From: UBA3006 sp031401235
Lineage (GTDB): Bacteria; Actinomycetota; Acidimicrobiia; Acidimicrobiales; Ilumatobacteraceae
Direction: 5' to 3'
DNA length: 64,000 nt
Assembly: GCA_031401235.1 (NCBI GenBank)
Contig: JANNRJ010000010.1
Coordinates: 1-64,000 of the forward strand
How positions within the stretch are numbered: the first letter of the stretch is position 1; each line of letters begins with the position of its first letter. Below are positions 33,812 to 41,840 of this stretch, one piece after another. The position numbers and the translations under genes were made by a program. Under the pieces are notes generated by a model that worked only from the letters and a program-made list of their open reading frames with translations, ran no database searches and had not been told where the DNA came from.

Positions 33812-33832
33812 AACGCCTCTAAATGAGGCGTT
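33812..33832 (-). terminator. Hairpin between FMN riboswitch and ribD (expression platform candidate)
   Basis: On the minus strand AACGCCTC (33832-33825), loop ATTTA, GAGGCGTT (33819-33812), followed by GTTTCC. A perfect 8-bp stem with a short U-rich stretch directly behind the aptamer and 62 bases before ribD, placed where a riboswitch-controlled terminator would be. The U tract is short, so termination is uncertain. Confidence 0.55.
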
Positions 33833-33838
33833 ACCCAC

Positions 33839-33966
33839 GTCTTCTTGCTCCCATCCGGACTCTGACCGTCGGCCCTGGAATTTCACCAGATCAGCCTCAC
33901 GATTGCTCGTGAGGGTCGCGGGCTGTAACCGCCGGTAGGGGATTTCACCCAACCCTGCAAGAAGTT
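33839..33966 (-). ncRNA. FMN riboswitch (RFN element)
   Basis: Read on the minus strand this holds the conserved aptamer blocks in order: GGGTGAAATCCCCTACCGGC, GGTTACAGCCCGCGA, a variable arm (CCTCACGAGCAATCGTGAGG), TGGTGAAATTCCAG, GGCCGACGGTCAGAGTCCGG and ATGGGAGCAAGAAG closing P1 with CTTCTTGC. FMN binding would turn off the ribD-ribBA-ribH operon. Confidence 0.96.
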
Positions 33967-33982
33967 ATGAATTTCTAATCCA

Positions 33983-34011
33983 ATCCTATACGTGCAATTG
34001 AGCTGTCGGAA
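33983..34011 (-). promoter_or_regulatory. Possible promoter of the riboflavin operon
   Basis: On the minus strand TTCCGA (34011-34006), 17-base spacer, TAGGAT (33988-33983), about 18 bases before the aptamer. It overlaps the stop codon of the upstream transporter gene. Only a rough match to consensus. Confidence 0.3.
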
Positions 34012-34903
34012 GATCGGCTCGTTTGGCTTCTCGCAGAGCCAAAAGGATGACGCCTCCCAAAATGAGCACCGCCCCAATAACTTGTCGAAGAGTGAGTGAT
34101 TCGCTGAGAAAAATTAACCCCATAGTCACGGTGACAAGCACTTCAAACGTCTGTGTCACTGCGCTCTTGCCCGCACCGATTCGATTCATTCCGGCAAAAA
34201 ATAATCCCATCGCGACCACTGTTCCGAGAATTGCAATCTCAATGACACTCAACCAACTTGCAATATTGTCCGGCAGTGTCGTGGGCATTCCGGGTGGATT
34301 GATTAACCACACTGCGGTAAATGAACATGCGGCCCCAAACAAAACGATGAGCAATCCAGTAATCACATTGGTTTGTGGCATCACACGTGAGCCAATCACG
34401 GAATAAATTGCATATGTAAATGCGCCAACAATGATCAAAACCACTCCACCAATCGCACCACCTGATACATCGCTTGCGCTCAGCGCAACCCCACCAACTG
34501 TTAACGCCAGACATAACCAAATGACGCGGTCAGGCTTGTGTCCATGTAGTGACCATGACAGCAACACAACGACGATTGGATAGAAATAGAAAAGCACCAT
34601 GACGAGACCGCTATCCATCAGGTCGAGAGCACTAAACACACAGACACTATTCAGGTACAGTCCGATTGCGCCCAACAGAAAAAGATGTACAAACGTGCGA
34701 CGAGATGGCCACGGTGTGCGGGGAAGGCGTACCAGTCGAATGATGACAAGGACCGCCGCAGCAATGATGTAACGGGCGGTCATCAATCCAAATGGGTCGG
34801 TGCCATGATCGAATGCAATGTTCACGAAATACGGTGTGATGCCATATAACGAGGCGCTGGCAAGGGCAAGTGCAATGCCGATTAGTCGCCGATGGGAATT
34901 CAC
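33986..34903 (-). CDS. EamA/DMT-family transporter
   Basis: 305 residues with ten hydrophobic helices arranged as two five-helix repeats, the drug/metabolite transporter fold (GIALALASASLYGITPYFVN at the start of repeat 1; GVVLIIVGAFTYAIYSVIGS at the start of repeat 2). Substrate unknown. GTG start at 34903 is preceded by TAACCT at 6 bases, arguing for a leaderless mRNA. It lies next to the FMN riboswitch, but on the upstream side, so a riboflavin-related role cannot be claimed. Confidence 0.88.
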   Translation of the reverse strand: MNSHRRLIGIALALASASLYGITPYFVNIAFDHGTDPFGLMTARYIIAAAVLVIIRLVRLPRTPWPSRRTFVHLFLLGAIGLYLNSVCVFSALDLMDSGLVMVLFYFYPIVVVLLSWSLHGHKPDRVIWLCLALTVGGVALSASDVSGGAIGGVVLIIVGAFTYAIYSVIGSRVMPQTNVITGLLIVLFGAACSFTAVWLINPPGMPTTLPDNIASWLSVIEIAILGTVVAMGLFFAGMNRIGAGKSAVTQTFEVLVTVTMGLIFLSESLTLRQVIGAVLILGGVILLALREAKRADLPTAQLHV

Positions 34904-34909
34904 ACGGTG

Positions 34910-34915
34910 AGGTTA
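34910..34915 (-). promoter_or_regulatory. TANNNT -10 element for the EamA transporter gene
   Basis: TAACCT, then CACCGT, then GTG 34903 on the minus strand. The hexamer overlaps the stop codon of the preceding gene. Confidence 0.45.
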
Positions 34916-35254
34916 GTTGTCATTTTTGATGCGATCGGTGCGAATAACACTTCGTGCAATCACGGTCATAATGATGATAAGTCCAATGATGATTACTCCA
35001 AAAGTGACATATTGCATCACTCCACCACGGTCACCTGAGAGTTGCGGTTCGGTCCCACAGTTTGGTTTTGGGTAAAGCCCAATGCAATCACTGACATTTC
35101 CGGGAAGGTTGTAGGTGTAAATTGAGGTTTGAGTGGTGGTATTGGCGCCGCTTTCAGATCCCGAATCTGACATTGCAGATACAGCGAATACTGGAATTGC
35201 TAGACCGACAATTGTGACGGCAATAGCAACAACGGCTGATCGCAGAATTTTCAT
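34913..35254 (-). CDS. Small exported/membrane protein of unknown function
   Basis: 113 residues from ATG 35254 (MKILRSAVVAIAVTIVGLAI), which is preceded by AGGGGG; an in-frame upstream reading to 35314 would run into the guaA start region and is rejected. A signal-like helix (5-25), a Ser/Thr-rich extracytoplasmic part with two Cys (SDCIGLYPKPNCGTEPQL) and a C-terminal transmembrane helix (about 82-103, YVTFGVIIIGLIIIMTVIA) followed by a basic tail. Not recognised. Divergent from guaA. Confidence 0.75.
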   Translation of the reverse strand: MKILRSAVVAIAVTIVGLAIPVFAVSAMSDSGSESGANTTTQTSIYTYNLPGNVSDCIGLYPKPNCGTEPQLSGDRGGVMQYVTFGVIIIGLIIIMTVIARSVIRTDRIKNDN

Positions 35255-35315
35255 CCCCCTATCGTCACATCTTCCGAGTCGAAACGCCACTCGCCAACTA
35301 CAGTCTGTTGTCACT

Positions 35316-36890
35316 ATGACGGCAATATCATCACCGTCGCCAAATGTCGGGGAAACCGTCTTGGTCGTGGATTTTGGTGCTCAGTACGCCCAGCTCATTG
35401 CTCGTCGAGTTCGTGAAGCACAGGTGTACTCAGAAATTGTTCCTCACCGGATCAGTGCCGCTGAAGTATCCAAGCGGGCACCGATCGCGATCATTTTGTC
35501 GGGTGGCCCCAAAAGTGTTCATGTCGACGGGGCACCGCGACTTGATCCCAAGATTTACGAACTGGGGATCCCAATTCTTGGTATTTGCTACGGCTGCCAA
35601 CTCATCGCTCAACAGCTAGGTGGGTCGGTTGCTCGTGGCGGGCGCGGTGAATACGGTCGCACCGCGTTGACTCGTGCGGCGGGTTCCAAATCATCACTTT
35701 TGCCGGATACCGTCCCCACAAAGCTGGACGTATGGATGAGTCACTTTGACGCCATCGCCGAGTTGCCACCTGGATTCATAGCAACCGGATCAACCAGCGA
35801 TGCGAAGATGGCCGTAATTGAAAATAGTTCACAAAGAATCTGGGGCACTCAGTTTCACCCAGAGGTTGGCCATACCCAATTTGGTCAGGAGATCATCGAG
35901 CAATTTCTGCATCGGCTCGTAGGTGCCAAACGAAATTGGACGATGTCGTCGATTGTTGATACTCAGGTGCAAGCGATACGTAACCAAGTTGGCACCGAGC
36001 GTGCAATTTGTGGACTTTCGGGCGGTGTTGATTCTGCAGTGGCTGCGGCACTTGTAAACAAAGCAATCGGGGGGCAACTCACTTGCGTCTATGTGGATAC
36101 CGGTCTGATGCGCAAAAATGAAAGTGCGCAAGTGGTTGAGACATTTCATCGACATCTCGGAATTGAACTCATTCATGTGGATGCCGGAGTGCAGTTCTTC
36201 GAGTGTTTGAAGGGCATCGAAGAGCCTGAGACCAAGCGCAAGGCGATTGGTGAATTGTTTGTGCGAATATTTGAACAACACACCGGCGGAATCACTGACG
36301 CCAAGTACTTGGTACAAGGTACGTTGTATCCAGATGTCATTGAAAGTGGCGGCGTCGACGGAACCGCATCAGTAATCAAGAGCCATCACAATGTGGGTGG
36401 CTTGCCCGAAGATATGAGTTTGATCCTTGTCGAACCGTTGAGAAGTTTGTTCAAAGACGAAGTCCGTAAAGTGGGTACAGAACTGGGCCTGCCCGACGAA
36501 ATCGTGTGGCGTCAGCCGTTTCCTGGACCGGGTTTGGGAGTGCGCATTATTGGCGAAGTGACACCGGATAAAGTGGCAATCCTCCAAGAAGCCGATGCGA
36601 TCGTGCGCGAAGAGATTCGACTGGCCGGTCTGGAACGAGAAATTTGGCAGGCGTTTGCCGTGCTCGCTGATATTCGGACCGTGGGGGTGATGGGCGATGA
36701 GCGCACCTACGGGCGGCCGATCATTATCCGTGCCGTAACCAGCGAAGACGCGATGACTGCCGACTGGGCGCGCCTGCCCTATGACTTGCTGGAGAAGATG
36801 GCCTCGCGGATTATCAACGAAGTCGCGGGAGTAAACCGCGTCGCCTACGACATCACCTCCAAGCCCCCCGGGACCATCGAGTGGGAATAA
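35316..36890 (+). CDS. guaA: GMP synthase (glutamine-hydrolysing)
   Basis: 524 residues; converts XMP to GMP. The class I amidotransferase domain has VLVVDFGAQYAQLIARRVRE, the nucleophile Cys91 in GICYGCQLIAQQLGG and the His-Glu pair in FHPEVGHT; the PP-loop GLSGGVDSAVAAALVNKA and the dimerisation end VNRVAYDITSKPPGTIEWE complete it. ATG 35316 is chosen because the family N-terminus follows; the open frame upstream lacks similarity. TACAGT ends 11 bases before ATG and may be the -10. Confidence 0.97.
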   Translation: MTAISSPSPNVGETVLVVDFGAQYAQLIARRVREAQVYSEIVPHRISAAEVSKRAPIAIILSGGPKSVHVDGAPRLDPKIYELGIPILGICYGCQLIAQQLGGSVARGGRGEYGRTALTRAAGSKSSLLPDTVPTKLDVWMSHFDAIAELPPGFIATGSTSDAKMAVIENSSQRIWGTQFHPEVGHTQFGQEIIEQFLHRLVGAKRNWTMSSIVDTQVQAIRNQVGTERAICGLSGGVDSAVAAALVNKAIGGQLTCVYVDTGLMRKNESAQVVETFHRHLGIELIHVDAGVQFFECLKGIEEPETKRKAIGELFVRIFEQHTGGITDAKYLVQGTLYPDVIESGGVDGTASVIKSHHNVGGLPEDMSLILVEPLRSLFKDEVRKVGTELGLPDEIVWRQPFPGPGLGVRIIGEVTPDKVAILQEADAIVREEIRLAGLEREIWQAFAVLADIRTVGVMGDERTYGRPIIIRAVTSEDAMTADWARLPYDLLEKMASRIINEVAGVNRVAYDITSKPPGTIEWE

Positions 36891-36971
36891 TCCCTAGTCC
36901 CAATAGCAACATGGGTAAGGGTTTGCGGGCTGCTGCAACATAACCGTAATAATAGGTAAACTGCTTCAATC

Positions 36972-38075
36972 ATGGTCTCCTACGCCGTTGGGCGTCTTTC
37001 TCGTAACGCCCGTGGTCTAGCGGTTGCCTTAGCTCTGGCCACTGTGGTGACGGTGGGGTTGAGCCCGATCATGGCCCAAGCGGCCCCGCAAACCGGCGGG
37101 GGTGGTTCCAGCGACCAACAGCAGCGGGTAAACGCGATCATCGACGAACTGGACCGCATTGGCCAGCAGATCGACCAACTCGCTGAGACCTACGCCCAAG
37201 CGGTGAACGATCAAGAGGATCTGGTAATTGAGATCGCTGCGACCGAAAAGCGCATCAGCGAAAAGGAAATTGAACTCGCCGCGATGCAGAAAGATCTACG
37301 AGCTGTGGCGATGAAGTCGTTTGTCAGTGGCGGAATGTCAAACTCGCTGTCAGGCATTTTGAGTTCCACAAATGGACTCACTGATTCAGTGAGCAAGAAA
37401 TATCTCACCTCGGTGGCGCTCAACGCCGGAGCCGGTAATACCGATTCATTGCAAGCATTGATCGACGACATCGCCAAGGAAAGATCAGTTCTCGAATCGC
37501 AACGTAAGAAGGCGTCTCGTGTCGCCGACTATTCTGCACAGCGTCTTGATGCGGCCCAAGCACTTGAGTCTGTCTACACGCAGCGTCAAGCGGAAGCCAC
37601 ACGAACTCTGGGTACCCTTCTCCAGTCGGAGCGTCAACGTCGCGAATCGGCCGCACTTGCCGCAGCCCAATCCGAAGCGGCCAAATTTAAGGGAATCAAG
37701 TTTGCCAACATTGCACCTCCGTCGTCGCGGGCTGGTGTTGCGGTCCGAGCAGCCCTTTCGCAGTTGGGTGTGCGCTATTCCTTTGGAGCTAAGTCACCTG
37801 GCGTGGCTTTTGATTGCTCTGGACTCACCTCGTTTGCGTGGGGAGTTGCCGGTGTGGGCATTCCGCGGACATCTAGATATCAGTACGCCGCTCTTACTAA
37901 AATTCCAACGGCCGCCGCCCAGCCAGGCGATTTGATTTTCTCGTATTACCCGATTTCTCACGTTGGAATGTATGTCGGCAACGGTCAAATGGTCTCTTCA
38001 CCCCGAACTGGCGACGTGGTGAAAATCAGTGCCGTGTACTGGTCGCGCGTCGTTGGAGTGGCTCGTCCCGGTTAA
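36972..38075 (+). CDS. Secreted NlpC/P60 peptidoglycan endopeptidase (RipA-like)
   Basis: 367 residues. Signal peptide (about 1-37, cleavage after AQA), two long coiled-coil helices (about 48-115 and 160-235) and a C-terminal NlpC/P60 domain (about 250-367) with catalytic Cys282 in AFDCSGLTSFAW and His330 in ISHVGMYVGNGQMVSSP. This architecture is that of actinobacterial cell-separation hydrolases cutting D-Glu-mDAP bonds, in which the coiled coil blocks or positions the catalytic domain. Transcribed alone. Confidence 0.92.
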   Translation: MVSYAVGRLSRNARGLAVALALATVVTVGLSPIMAQAAPQTGGGGSSDQQQRVNAIIDELDRIGQQIDQLAETYAQAVNDQEDLVIEIAATEKRISEKEIELAAMQKDLRAVAMKSFVSGGMSNSLSGILSSTNGLTDSVSKKYLTSVALNAGAGNTDSLQALIDDIAKERSVLESQRKKASRVADYSAQRLDAAQALESVYTQRQAEATRTLGTLLQSERQRRESAALAAAQSEAAKFKGIKFANIAPPSSRAGVAVRAALSQLGVRYSFGAKSPGVAFDCSGLTSFAWGVAGVGIPRTSRYQYAALTKIPTAAAQPGDLIFSYYPISHVGMYVGNGQMVSSPRTGDVVKISAVYWSRVVGVARPG

Positions 38076-38106
38076 ACAAAACAGATCCACAAACATATTC
38101 ACGATG

Positions 38107-38112
38107 TAGCGT
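38107..38112 (+). promoter_or_regulatory. TANNNT -10 element for the 38119 kinase gene
   Basis: TAGCGT, six bases (CGTGAC), ATG 38119. Leaderless arrangement; no Shine-Dalgarno. Confidence 0.45.
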
Positions 38113-38118
38113 CGTGAC

Positions 38119-39174
38119 ATGTCGGGAAGCGATAATTCGTCACAGGTTGATGTCATTGGCATCGATACGACTCGCGTCTCGCGCTGGCTTGTCGACAACA
38201 TTGAAGGTCTTAGTCCGCCATTTGAATACTTCCCCATTGAAGGTGGAAGATCGAATCTCACCTATCGAGTCGTCGATAGCACAGGATTCACCGTGGTGCT
38301 ACGTCGTCCACCGCTTGGCCATGTACTTGCCACCGCACATGACATGGCTCGCGAATTCAAAATAATTTCCGCGGTCGGCAAGACACAGGTCCCGGTTCCT
38401 CGTGCGCTGGGTTTATGCGTCGATGAAGTAGTTAATGGAGCACCGTTTTACGTGATGAGTTTTGTCAATGGGGCGGTGCTTGATTCGCCAGAGAGCGCTG
38501 AGAAACTAACATTCGAGTTGCGGCAAACTTCCAGCGAAAACTTGATTGATGTGCTCGCCGAATTGCACCAAGTAGACATTGATGCCATTGGCCTAGGAAA
38601 TTTAGCCAAGCGCACCGAATACATTGAGCGTCAATTAAAACGATGGTCGGCACAATGGCACCAATCCAAGACGCGCGAATTCGCGGCTGTTGAACTTGCC
38701 GAACGCCTGTTGCGGGAGCGAATCCCCAAACAGATGGGAGTGTCCATTGCTCATGGTGACTACCGATTTGGCAATTGCCTGACCGATATCGCAACTGGAA
38801 ACATCACGGCTGTCCTGGATTGGGAGTTGTGCACACTTGGCGACCCGCTCGCCGATCTGGGGCATCTTGGCGTCTATTGGACAGATCCAGGTACAGGTCC
38901 GGGCCGGCACAATGATCCAACTGGTGCGCCGGGCTTCCCAACCTATGACGAAATAGTGCATCGCTATGCAACACGCACAGGTCGTGATCTGACAAATATC
39001 GCTTTTTATCGCGCATTTGCGGCTTGGCGTCTGGCGATTGTCAGCGAAGGAGTGTACGCACGATATCTATATGGTGCGATGGGCGACAGCACACTTGACT
39101 TGGCGGCACTCAAGCAAGGCACCGAGGATCTTGCCACGACCGCACTCCTTGCACTTACTGGAACCTCACGATGA
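38119..39174 (+). CDS. APH-type phosphotransferase (ACAD10/11 kinase-domain-like)
   Basis: 351 residues. The kinase-like fold shows PIEGGRSNLTYRVVDSTG, the catalytic loop IAHGDYRFGNCLTD and the metal-binding LDWELCTLGDPLADLGHLGV. LDWELxTLGDPLADL is the pattern of the phosphotransferase domain fused to acyl-CoA dehydrogenases in ACAD10/11, which phosphorylates 4-hydroxyacyl-CoA in 4-hydroxy-acid breakdown. Here it stands alone without a dehydrogenase but next to a dienelactone hydrolase and an acyl-CoA synthetase. Substrate is inference. Overlaps the next gene by four bases. Confidence 0.85.
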   Translation: MSGSDNSSQVDVIGIDTTRVSRWLVDNIEGLSPPFEYFPIEGGRSNLTYRVVDSTGFTVVLRRPPLGHVLATAHDMAREFKIISAVGKTQVPVPRALGLCVDEVVNGAPFYVMSFVNGAVLDSPESAEKLTFELRQTSSENLIDVLAELHQVDIDAIGLGNLAKRTEYIERQLKRWSAQWHQSKTREFAAVELAERLLRERIPKQMGVSIAHGDYRFGNCLTDIATGNITAVLDWELCTLGDPLADLGHLGVYWTDPGTGPGRHNDPTGAPGFPTYDEIVHRYATRTGRDLTNIAFYRAFAAWRLAIVSEGVYARYLYGAMGDSTLDLAALKQGTEDLATTALLALTGTSR

Positions 39175-39920
39175 ATAACCAAATCTTGACTGGCTGGACG
39201 ATGATTTCGTTTACCGCAGCCGGAATTACTCATCCCACTTATCAACGGGGAAGCGGTCCAGGCGTAGTTGTTGTCCACGAAATTCCAGGAATCACACCAA
39301 CCGTTGAGCGCTTTGCCAACGATATTGTCGACGCTGGCTTCACCGTCGTGATGCCACTTCTTGTGGGCGAAGTAGGTCGCAATCCAAGCGGTCGCTATAT
39401 GGGAGCATCAATTTTAAAGATCTGCATATCCCGCGAATTCACAACTATGGCCATCGGAAAAACGTCGCCTGTGATCAATTGGCTCCGAGCCCTGGCTAAA
39501 CACCTTCATCACCAAGTTGGTGGAGTCGGAGTGGGTGCAGTGGGAATGTGTTTCAGCGGTGGTTTCGCCCTCGGCATGATGGTGGATGAGATCATGGTTG
39601 CGCCGGTGCTGTCGCAACCATCGTTACCATTTTCGTTTGGCAAGGCGCGCGGCGCCAATCTAGGACTTTCATCCGACGATGAAAATGCCATAGCTCAACG
39701 TGCGGTCGCTGGATGTCAAGTCCTCGGCTTGCGATTTGATCAAGACAAACTTGTCGGCACTCGCTTCGAAACCCTGCGAACATTGCTCGGTGACGCATTC
39801 ATCGCCGTTGAATTTCCTTCGACTGCTAAAAGTGATCACTCTGTTCTTACCGAGCAACGACAGGAACAAGGAGTTGCCAAGGTAATCGAATTTTTGCGCC
39901 AGAAGTTACAGCGCGACTAA
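39171..39920 (+). CDS. Dienelactone hydrolase family protein
   Basis: 249 residues, alpha/beta-hydrolase fold. GPGVVVVHEIPGITPTVERF and the nucleophile elbow VGAVGMCFSGGFALGM (Cys instead of Ser) are typical of the DLH family; Asp and a C-terminal His (KSDHSVL) complete the triad. It may hydrolyse dienelactones or similar small esters or thioesters. ATGA overlap with the kinase gene. Its 3' end overlaps the convergent acyl-CoA synthetase gene by 15 bases. Confidence 0.85.
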   Translation: MNNQILTGWTMISFTAAGITHPTYQRGSGPGVVVVHEIPGITPTVERFANDIVDAGFTVVMPLLVGEVGRNPSGRYMGASILKICISREFTTMAIGKTSPVINWLRALAKHLHHQVGGVGVGAVGMCFSGGFALGMMVDEIMVAPVLSQPSLPFSFGKARGANLGLSSDDENAIAQRAVAGCQVLGLRFDQDKLVGTRFETLRTLLGDAFIAVEFPSTAKSDHSVLTEQRQEQGVAKVIEFLRQKLQRD

Positions 39921-41549
39921 CGCCAGTTTTTTTGCTTCGTCATAGTCGGCTTTGCCGTTTGCGGCGCGCGGAATCTTGCTCACAAACACCACTCGTTTTG
40001 GGGTCTTGTAGCCTGCCAAGCCGCTCTTGACACCAGCAATTATCGCTTCTGCATCAGGTGTTCCATCGTGAGTTAGCGACACCACGGCCGTAACGGCTTG
40101 ACCGAACTTTTCATCGGCGATACCAACTACGAGACAGTCCAACACTCCGCTAATTCGCTTCACCGCTTCTTCAACTTCTTCTGGGAAGACCTTCTCGCCG
40201 CCAGTATTAATCACCTGGCTACCTCGTCCCAACAAAATGAGCGATCCATCTTCGGCTATCATCGCCATGTCACCGGGAAATGAGTATCGCTTACCGTCAA
40301 TGACCCGAAACGTTCGCGCCGACTTTTCCGGATCTTTGTAGTATCCAAGCGGAACATTCCCACCTGCCGCCACCATTCCGATTTCACCTGAACCCGGCAG
40401 TACTTCTCGACCATCTTCAGCGAACACCTTTGTTGTCGGGTTCTGTATGAACTTTGCCGTGGCTGATGTAGCACCCTTCATCGAAATACTCGAGCCCATT
40501 CCGCCTTCGGTGCTGCCCATGGCATCCAACAAAATTGCTTGCTCAATGCGCTCGAGCAGCTGTTGTTTAACTTCGTTCGTCCACATCACCCCTGAGGAAA
40601 TGATCAGTTTCACACGTGACGTGTCATAAGGCCGATCGGCGTTCGCCGCCTCGTCAAGTGCTCGAATCATTGGTTTTACGAATGAATCACCAACCACCAC
40701 AAGGTTGGTGGCCCGTTTATTTTGGGCAACTAGAAACATCTCGTGCGCATCGAAACTTCGCTGCTCGAGGTTGATTACCGAGCCGCCTGCAAAGTGCACA
40801 AACATCGCTCCGAGCCACATCCCGGTTCCGTGCATCAGTGGACATCCTGGAATTGAAATCTGTGCGTTTCCCGCATCATGAAGAGCCTTGATCGCCGGGG
40901 CGATATCGCGAGCCGACGTGGGAATGCTCAGTCCCGCTAGAGGATATCCGCTGCGTATAAACGATTCGGTAAGCGAACCCAACGAGTACATCACACCTTT
41001 TGGCATGCCGGTTGTGCCGCCGGTGTAGAGCATGTAGATGTCATCATCGTTACGGTTAATTCGAGGCATCGGTTGGTGTGCCGCGATGACTTCTTCATAT
41101 TTATGGGACCCAGAAACGCGTTCGGCAGAATTTATATCGTTGTCTTTGTCTGCGTCGTCAACTTCAATTAGCAGCCGCAATTTCGGCAGGCGTTCGGCTA
41201 CCCGCGAGACCCGATCTGCAAGTGATGAATGAAATACCAAAGCCTCGGCATCGGCATTATCGAGCAAGTAGTACAACTCATCATCGAGGTAGCGATAATT
41301 GACATTGATAGGAACGCCACGCATCTTGAATGCCGCATACTGTGTTTCCAAATATTCATTCGAATTGTAAAGAAATATCCCGATTTTGCTATTGGGTTCA
41401 AGTCCGGCCTCGACAAAAGCCGTCGCCAAACGGGCCGCTCGGATGTCGTATTCGCTCCAGTTTCGTTGGGTGCTGCCGTGAGCTACTGCCGGCGCATCAC
41501 CGACCACATCAGCGATGGCTTCCCACACCGTGGCTGCGTGCATTTGCAT
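39906..41549 (-). CDS. Fatty-acid-CoA ligase-like acyl-CoA synthetase
   Basis: 547 residues, AMP-forming ligase. P-loop YTGGTTGMPKGVMYS, the A5 motif MGSTEGGMGSS, GDMAMIAEDGSLILLGRGSQ and the C-terminal NGKADYDEAKKLA Lys loop are present. It activates a carboxylic acid to its CoA thioester; chain-length preference is not readable. It is divergent from the ferredoxin-P450 pair with a 92-base shared gap, suggesting a common lipid or sterol substrate. TAATCT at 6 bases before ATG points to a leaderless mRNA. Confidence 0.92.
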   Translation of the reverse strand: MQMHAATVWEAIADVVGDAPAVAHGSTQRNWSEYDIRAARLATAFVEAGLEPNSKIGIFLYNSNEYLETQYAAFKMRGVPINVNYRYLDDELYYLLDNADAEALVFHSSLADRVSRVAERLPKLRLLIEVDDADKDNDINSAERVSGSHKYEEVIAAHQPMPRINRNDDDIYMLYTGGTTGMPKGVMYSLGSLTESFIRSGYPLAGLSIPTSARDIAPAIKALHDAGNAQISIPGCPLMHGTGMWLGAMFVHFAGGSVINLEQRSFDAHEMFLVAQNKRATNLVVVGDSFVKPMIRALDEAANADRPYDTSRVKLIISSGVMWTNEVKQQLLERIEQAILLDAMGSTEGGMGSSISMKGATSATAKFIQNPTTKVFAEDGREVLPGSGEIGMVAAGGNVPLGYYKDPEKSARTFRVIDGKRYSFPGDMAMIAEDGSLILLGRGSQVINTGGEKVFPEEVEEAVKRISGVLDCLVVGIADEKFGQAVTAVVSLTHDGTPDAEAIIAGVKSGLAGYKTPKRVVFVSKIPRAANGKADYDEAKKLALVAL

Positions 41550-41555
41550 AGGTGG

Positions 41556-41561
41556 AGATTA
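41556..41561 (-). promoter_or_regulatory. TANNNT -10 element for the acyl-CoA synthetase gene
   Basis: On the minus strand TAATCT, then CCACCT, then ATG 41549. Leaderless arrangement. Confidence 0.5.
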
Positions 41562-41629
41562 GTCAGTCGGCCACTGTTTCAATTCTTTTGTGAATCTTCC
41601 ACGAGGGGAAAGTCTGCACTACCGGCTAG

Positions 41630-41635
41630 TAAGAT
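41630..41635 (+). promoter_or_regulatory. TANNNT -10 element for the ferredoxin gene
   Basis: TAAGAT, then TCAGCC, then ATG 41642. Leaderless arrangement. Together with the minus-strand hexamer at 41556-41561 it makes a divergent promoter pair. Confidence 0.5.
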
Positions 41636-41641
41636 TCAGCC

Positions 41642-41836
41642 ATGCGTGTCAAGGTAATCACCGAAAAATGCCAAGGTCATAATCGTTGTTTTGCTCTCGC
41701 CCCCGAATTATTCGATGTCGACGACTTGGGCAATGCCCACGAAGTTGGCGACGGCACTGTTTCGGCCGAATTGGTTGACAAAGCTCGACTTGCGGCCGCC
41801 AATTGCCCCGAATTCGCCATTCAACTTACGGAGTAA
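41642..41836 (+). CDS. P450-type ferredoxin with Cys-x2-His-x2-Cys cluster motif
   Basis: 64 residues. The ligand set is Cys10, His13, Cys16 and Cys55-Pro (KCQGHNRCFALAPELFDVDD; ANCPEFAI). The His in place of the second Cys marks the small [3Fe-4S]/[4Fe-4S] ferredoxins found beside actinobacterial cytochromes P450. It donates electrons to the P450 that starts 4 bases downstream. Confidence 0.93.
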   Translation: MRVKVITEKCQGHNRCFALAPELFDVDDLGNAHEVGDGTVSAELVDKARLAAANCPEFAIQLTE

Positions 41837-41840
41837 TTCG

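Noticed and set aside
35133..35315. Extended guaA N-terminus
   Set aside because: Overlaps the signal peptide region of the divergent small gene and shows no similarity to GMP synthase; ATG 35316 fits the family.
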